This document shows positions 5,390 to 7,015 of a stretch of DNA of 7,015 bases, in pieces (the first letter of the stretch is position 1; every line of letters starts with the position of its first letter). The stretch spans positions 1 through 7,015 of the forward strand of contig WREE01000104.1 of NCBI GenBank assembly GCA_009779515.1, written 5' to 3'. Origin of the DNA: Symbiobacteriaceae bacterium. Its GTDB lineage: Bacteria; Bacillota; JAAYKD01; WRDA01. The translations under genes were made by a program, and so were the position numbers. The notes beneath the pieces are model-generated. The model searched no databases. It had not been told where the DNA came from and saw nothing but the letters and a program-made list of their open reading frames with translations.

Positions 5390-5809
5390 ATGAGCCGTGG
5401 CGGTATGGGCGTGGGGAGCGCCTCGATAGTCTTAGTTTTTGCTATCCTCTGCCTTACCATCTTTGCTCTCATTTCTCTTTCAGCAGCTAGCAGCGACAAA
5501 GCTTTAGTCGATGCCGAAGTGGATATGGTTACTGCCTACTACCGTGCCGACACGTTAGCCGAAATTATCTTAGGCGAGTTAGTCCATAGTCGATCTATAC
5601 CGCCAGCCTTGCAGGGTATTGGCATTGAGAGCAGGCAAGAGCAAGATGCCGTGCGGGTCTTCTTTGCTTGCCCTTTATCCGACCGCAAAGAGCTGGCAGT
5701 AGAGATATTGCTATTTCCTAACCACTATGATATTTTAAAATGGCGTTTAGAAGATACAGCAGTTTGGGGGTTTGCCTCTACTATTCCGGTCTGGCAAGGA
5801 ACACCATAA
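5390..5809 (+). CDS. Small membrane-anchored pseudopilin-like protein
   Basis: The 139-residue product has a glycine-rich N-terminus (SRGGMGVGS), one membrane helix at about 12-31 and a soluble domain beginning with a probable helix (VTAYYRADTLAEIILGEL). SASIVLVFAILCLTIFAL is a helix I recall from hypothetical proteins in Firmicute pilus clusters. If cleaved after G9 it would have Val, not Glu, at +5, reminiscent of the GspK-type minor pseudopilin that lacks Glu5. No function is established. The start codon lies only 2 bp after the preceding stop, and its SD (AAAGGAG, 5373-5379) is inside the preceding gene. Translation of the two is probably coupled. Confidence 0.7.
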   Translation: MSRGGMGVGSASIVLVFAILCLTIFALISLSAASSDKALVDAEVDMVTAYYRADTLAEIILGELVHSRSIPPALQGIGIESRQEQDAVRVFFACPLSDRKELAVEILLFPNHYDILKWRLEDTAVWGFASTIPVWQGTP

Positions 5810-5822
5810 CAAAACTACACAT

Positions 5823-5830
5823 AGAAAGGG
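5823..5830 (+). promoter_or_regulatory. Ribosome binding site deciding the pilT start
   Basis: AGAAAGGG lies eight bases before the ATG at 5839. The same frame is open back to an ATG at 5740, but that would overlap the previous gene by 70 bases, lacks an SD and adds 33 residues foreign to the family. The start at 5839 gives the METIRHWL N-terminus normal for PilT. Confidence 0.7.
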
Positions 5831-5838
5831 CAATAAAT

Positions 5839-6900
5839 ATGGAAACTATACGTCATTGGCTGGAAAGGTCGGTAGAAGTTGGTGCTTCCGATATCTTTGT
5901 TGGTGCAGGGCGTCGTCTAACCTATAAACTGGACGGAGTTATTGTCCCCCAAACGGATGAAATTGTCACCCCCAACGAAGCTGAGCGGCTGGTTTCCGAA
6001 CTGTACGAAATGGGACGTCGCTCTATGCAAAAATACCGGGATACTGGGGATGACGACTTTCCTATATCTATCCCCGGGTTGGCGCGCTTTCGTATAAGTG
6101 CCTACCGGCAGCGAGGTACCATGGCAGCTATTATCCGGGTAGTTCACTTTGATATCCCCGACTATAGAAGCATTGGTATACCCGAGGAAGTTATGAAAAC
6201 TGCCTCGGAGAAAAATGGTTTGGTTTTAGTCACCGGTCCCGCCGGGAGCGGTAAAACTACAACCCTGGCTTGTATTATCGATGCGATTAACAAAACCCGT
6301 AACTGCCATATTATAACCTTGGAAGACCCCATCGAATTCCTGCATAGGGATGACAAAAGTCTGGTGAGTCAGCGGGAAGTTCCTACTGATACCGAGTCTT
6401 ATATCACCGCCTTGCGCTCCTGTTTGCGTCAAGCTCCAGACATTATCTTGCTGGGGGAGATGCGAGACCATGAGACGATCCGCACCGCCATGACTGCCGC
6501 TGAGACAGGGCATTTGGTTATCTCTACCCTGCATACGGTAGGGGCAGTGAACACCATCGACCGCATTATCGATGTCTTTCCGGGGCAGCAACAGCAACAG
6601 ATTCGGGTTCAACTCTCCATGCTGCTTCGTACTGTGGTCACCCAGCAACTACTGCCCACCGTCAGTGGCGTCTTAACCCCAGTTTTTGAAATAATGCATG
6701 TCAACAGCGCCATTCGTAACCTTATCCGGGAGGCTAAGACCCATCAAATTGACAATGTCATTCAGACCTCAGCTCCCGAAGGGATGGTAGCCATGGATGC
6801 TTCAATTTTAAGACTGGTTCAGAACAAGGTCATTAGCCACGAGGTAGCCATTAATACTGCGGTGAATACCGAGCAGATGATACGCCGCTTAGGCGGTTAG
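5839..6900 (+). CDS. pilT: PilT-type twitching/retraction ATPase
   Basis: The 353-residue product is a hexameric secretion ATPase of the PilT branch, which powers pilus retraction (depolymerisation) at the cytoplasmic base. An N-terminal PAS-like domain starts with the family's GASDIF segment (15-20). The core has Walker A GPAGSGKTT (133-141), the Asp box ITLEDPIEF (159-167), Walker B IILLGEMRD (202-210) and the His box TGHLVISTLHT (223-233). The C-terminal AIRNLIRE (291-298) and a following IQT-x-GM-like stretch distinguish PilT from PilB/GspE. The length is standard for PilT. All catalytic residues look intact. It is the last gene of the pilus-like run, 29 bp after its neighbour, and is the only secretion ATPase visible here. 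It may work with a PilB encoded elsewhere, or be the sole motor of a reduced system. Confidence 0.95.
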   Translation: METIRHWLERSVEVGASDIFVGAGRRLTYKLDGVIVPQTDEIVTPNEAERLVSELYEMGRRSMQKYRDTGDDDFPISIPGLARFRISAYRQRGTMAAIIRVVHFDIPDYRSIGIPEEVMKTASEKNGLVLVTGPAGSGKTTTLACIIDAINKTRNCHIITLEDPIEFLHRDDKSLVSQREVPTDTESYITALRSCLRQAPDIILLGEMRDHETIRTAMTAAETGHLVISTLHTVGAVNTIDRIIDVFPGQQQQQIRVQLSMLLRTVVTQQLLPTVSGVLTPVFEIMHVNSAIRNLIREAKTHQIDNVIQTSAPEGMVAMDASILRLVQNKVISHEVAINTAVNTEQMIRRLGG

Positions 6901-6911
6901 TTGCTTACATT

Positions 6912-6918
6912 AAGGAGG
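6912..6918 (+). promoter_or_regulatory. Ribosome binding site of serS
   Basis: AAGGAGG stands 12 bases before the serS ATG, slightly further than usual but otherwise ideal. Confidence 0.7.
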
Positions 6919-6930
6919 ATAAAAAATACC

Positions 6931-7015
6931 ATGTTAGATCCCCGCTACCTGCGGCAGAACCCCGAAGAGGCTATTCGACGCTTGGAAAGCAAAGGTGAAG
7001 GGGTGGAGATTGCCC
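6931..7015 (+). CDS. serS: Seryl-tRNA synthetase, N-terminal fragment (cut by window edge)
   Basis: Only 28 codons are visible. They begin MLDPRYLRQNPEEAIRRLES, the signature start of bacterial seryl-tRNA synthetase, leading into the coiled-coil arm that holds the long variable arm of tRNA-Ser. The enzyme charges tRNA-Ser with serine in the cytoplasm. The catalytic domain lies beyond the window. The gene follows pilT by 30 bp with no terminator or T-box leader in the gap, so it may be read partly from the pilus-like operon or from a promoter inside pilT. Confidence 0.88.
   Translation, partial: MLDPRYLRQNPEEAIRRLESKGEGVEIA

Noticed and set aside
5740..5838. In-frame upstream extension of pilT
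   Set aside because: It overlaps the preceding gene, lacks an SD and adds residues not found in PilT proteins; the ATG at 5839 has a good SD.
6226..6648. 140-codon minus-strand open frame inside pilT
   Set aside because: It is antisense to the conserved Walker region of PilT, which explains why it stays open.

Overview
The window looks like chromosomal DNA of a moderate-GC Firmicute, probably of the Clostridia. The grounds are strong AGGAGG-type Shine-Dalgarno (SD) sites, a GTG start, a pilin-like gene set that I associate with that group, and a short-linker lipoprotein. The assignment is from memory of these families and is only moderately certain. I see no insertion sequence, phage gene, CRISPR array, tRNA or rRNA.

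Left end (minus strand, 1-1555): a complete nicotinate phosphoribosyltransferase gene (pncB, NAD salvage) occupies 176-1555. Beyond its stop is an unidentified partial reading frame that runs off the left edge. Its SD-like AGGAGG has no ordinary start codon at the right distance.

Divergent control region (1556-1885, 330 bp): it holds the pncB SD and a candidate pncB promoter. It also holds three perfect TGAAAGC repeats at an exact 11-bp period, followed 8 bp later by a consensus TATAAT facing the plus-strand genes. This 7-4-7-4-7 layout is typical of sites for PhoB/OmpR-family response regulators. A second TATAAT lies 45 bp further on.

Plus strand (1886-6900): first comes a lipoprotein with a transglutaminase-like (Cys-His-Asp) domain. 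After a 100-bp gap comes a tight run of six genes: an inner-membrane platform protein (GspF/PilC family), a 112-residue pilin-like protein, a DUF4860-like membrane-anchored protein, a prepilin-like protein with a Glu at +5, another short membrane-anchored protein, and a PilT-type hexameric ATPase. Gaps are 2 to 29 bp. Together they look like a compact type IV pilus or type II secretion-like machine. No PilB-type extension ATPase, PilM/N/O set or prepilin peptidase is present in the window.

Right end (6931-7015): the first 28 codons of seryl-tRNA synthetase (serS) follow pilT by 30 bp, with no terminator or T-box leader between them.

The points most worth following up are the triple TGAAAGC operator, the pilus-like operon with a PilT-like protein as its only visible ATPase, and the non-canonical prepilin signals of its three small proteins.
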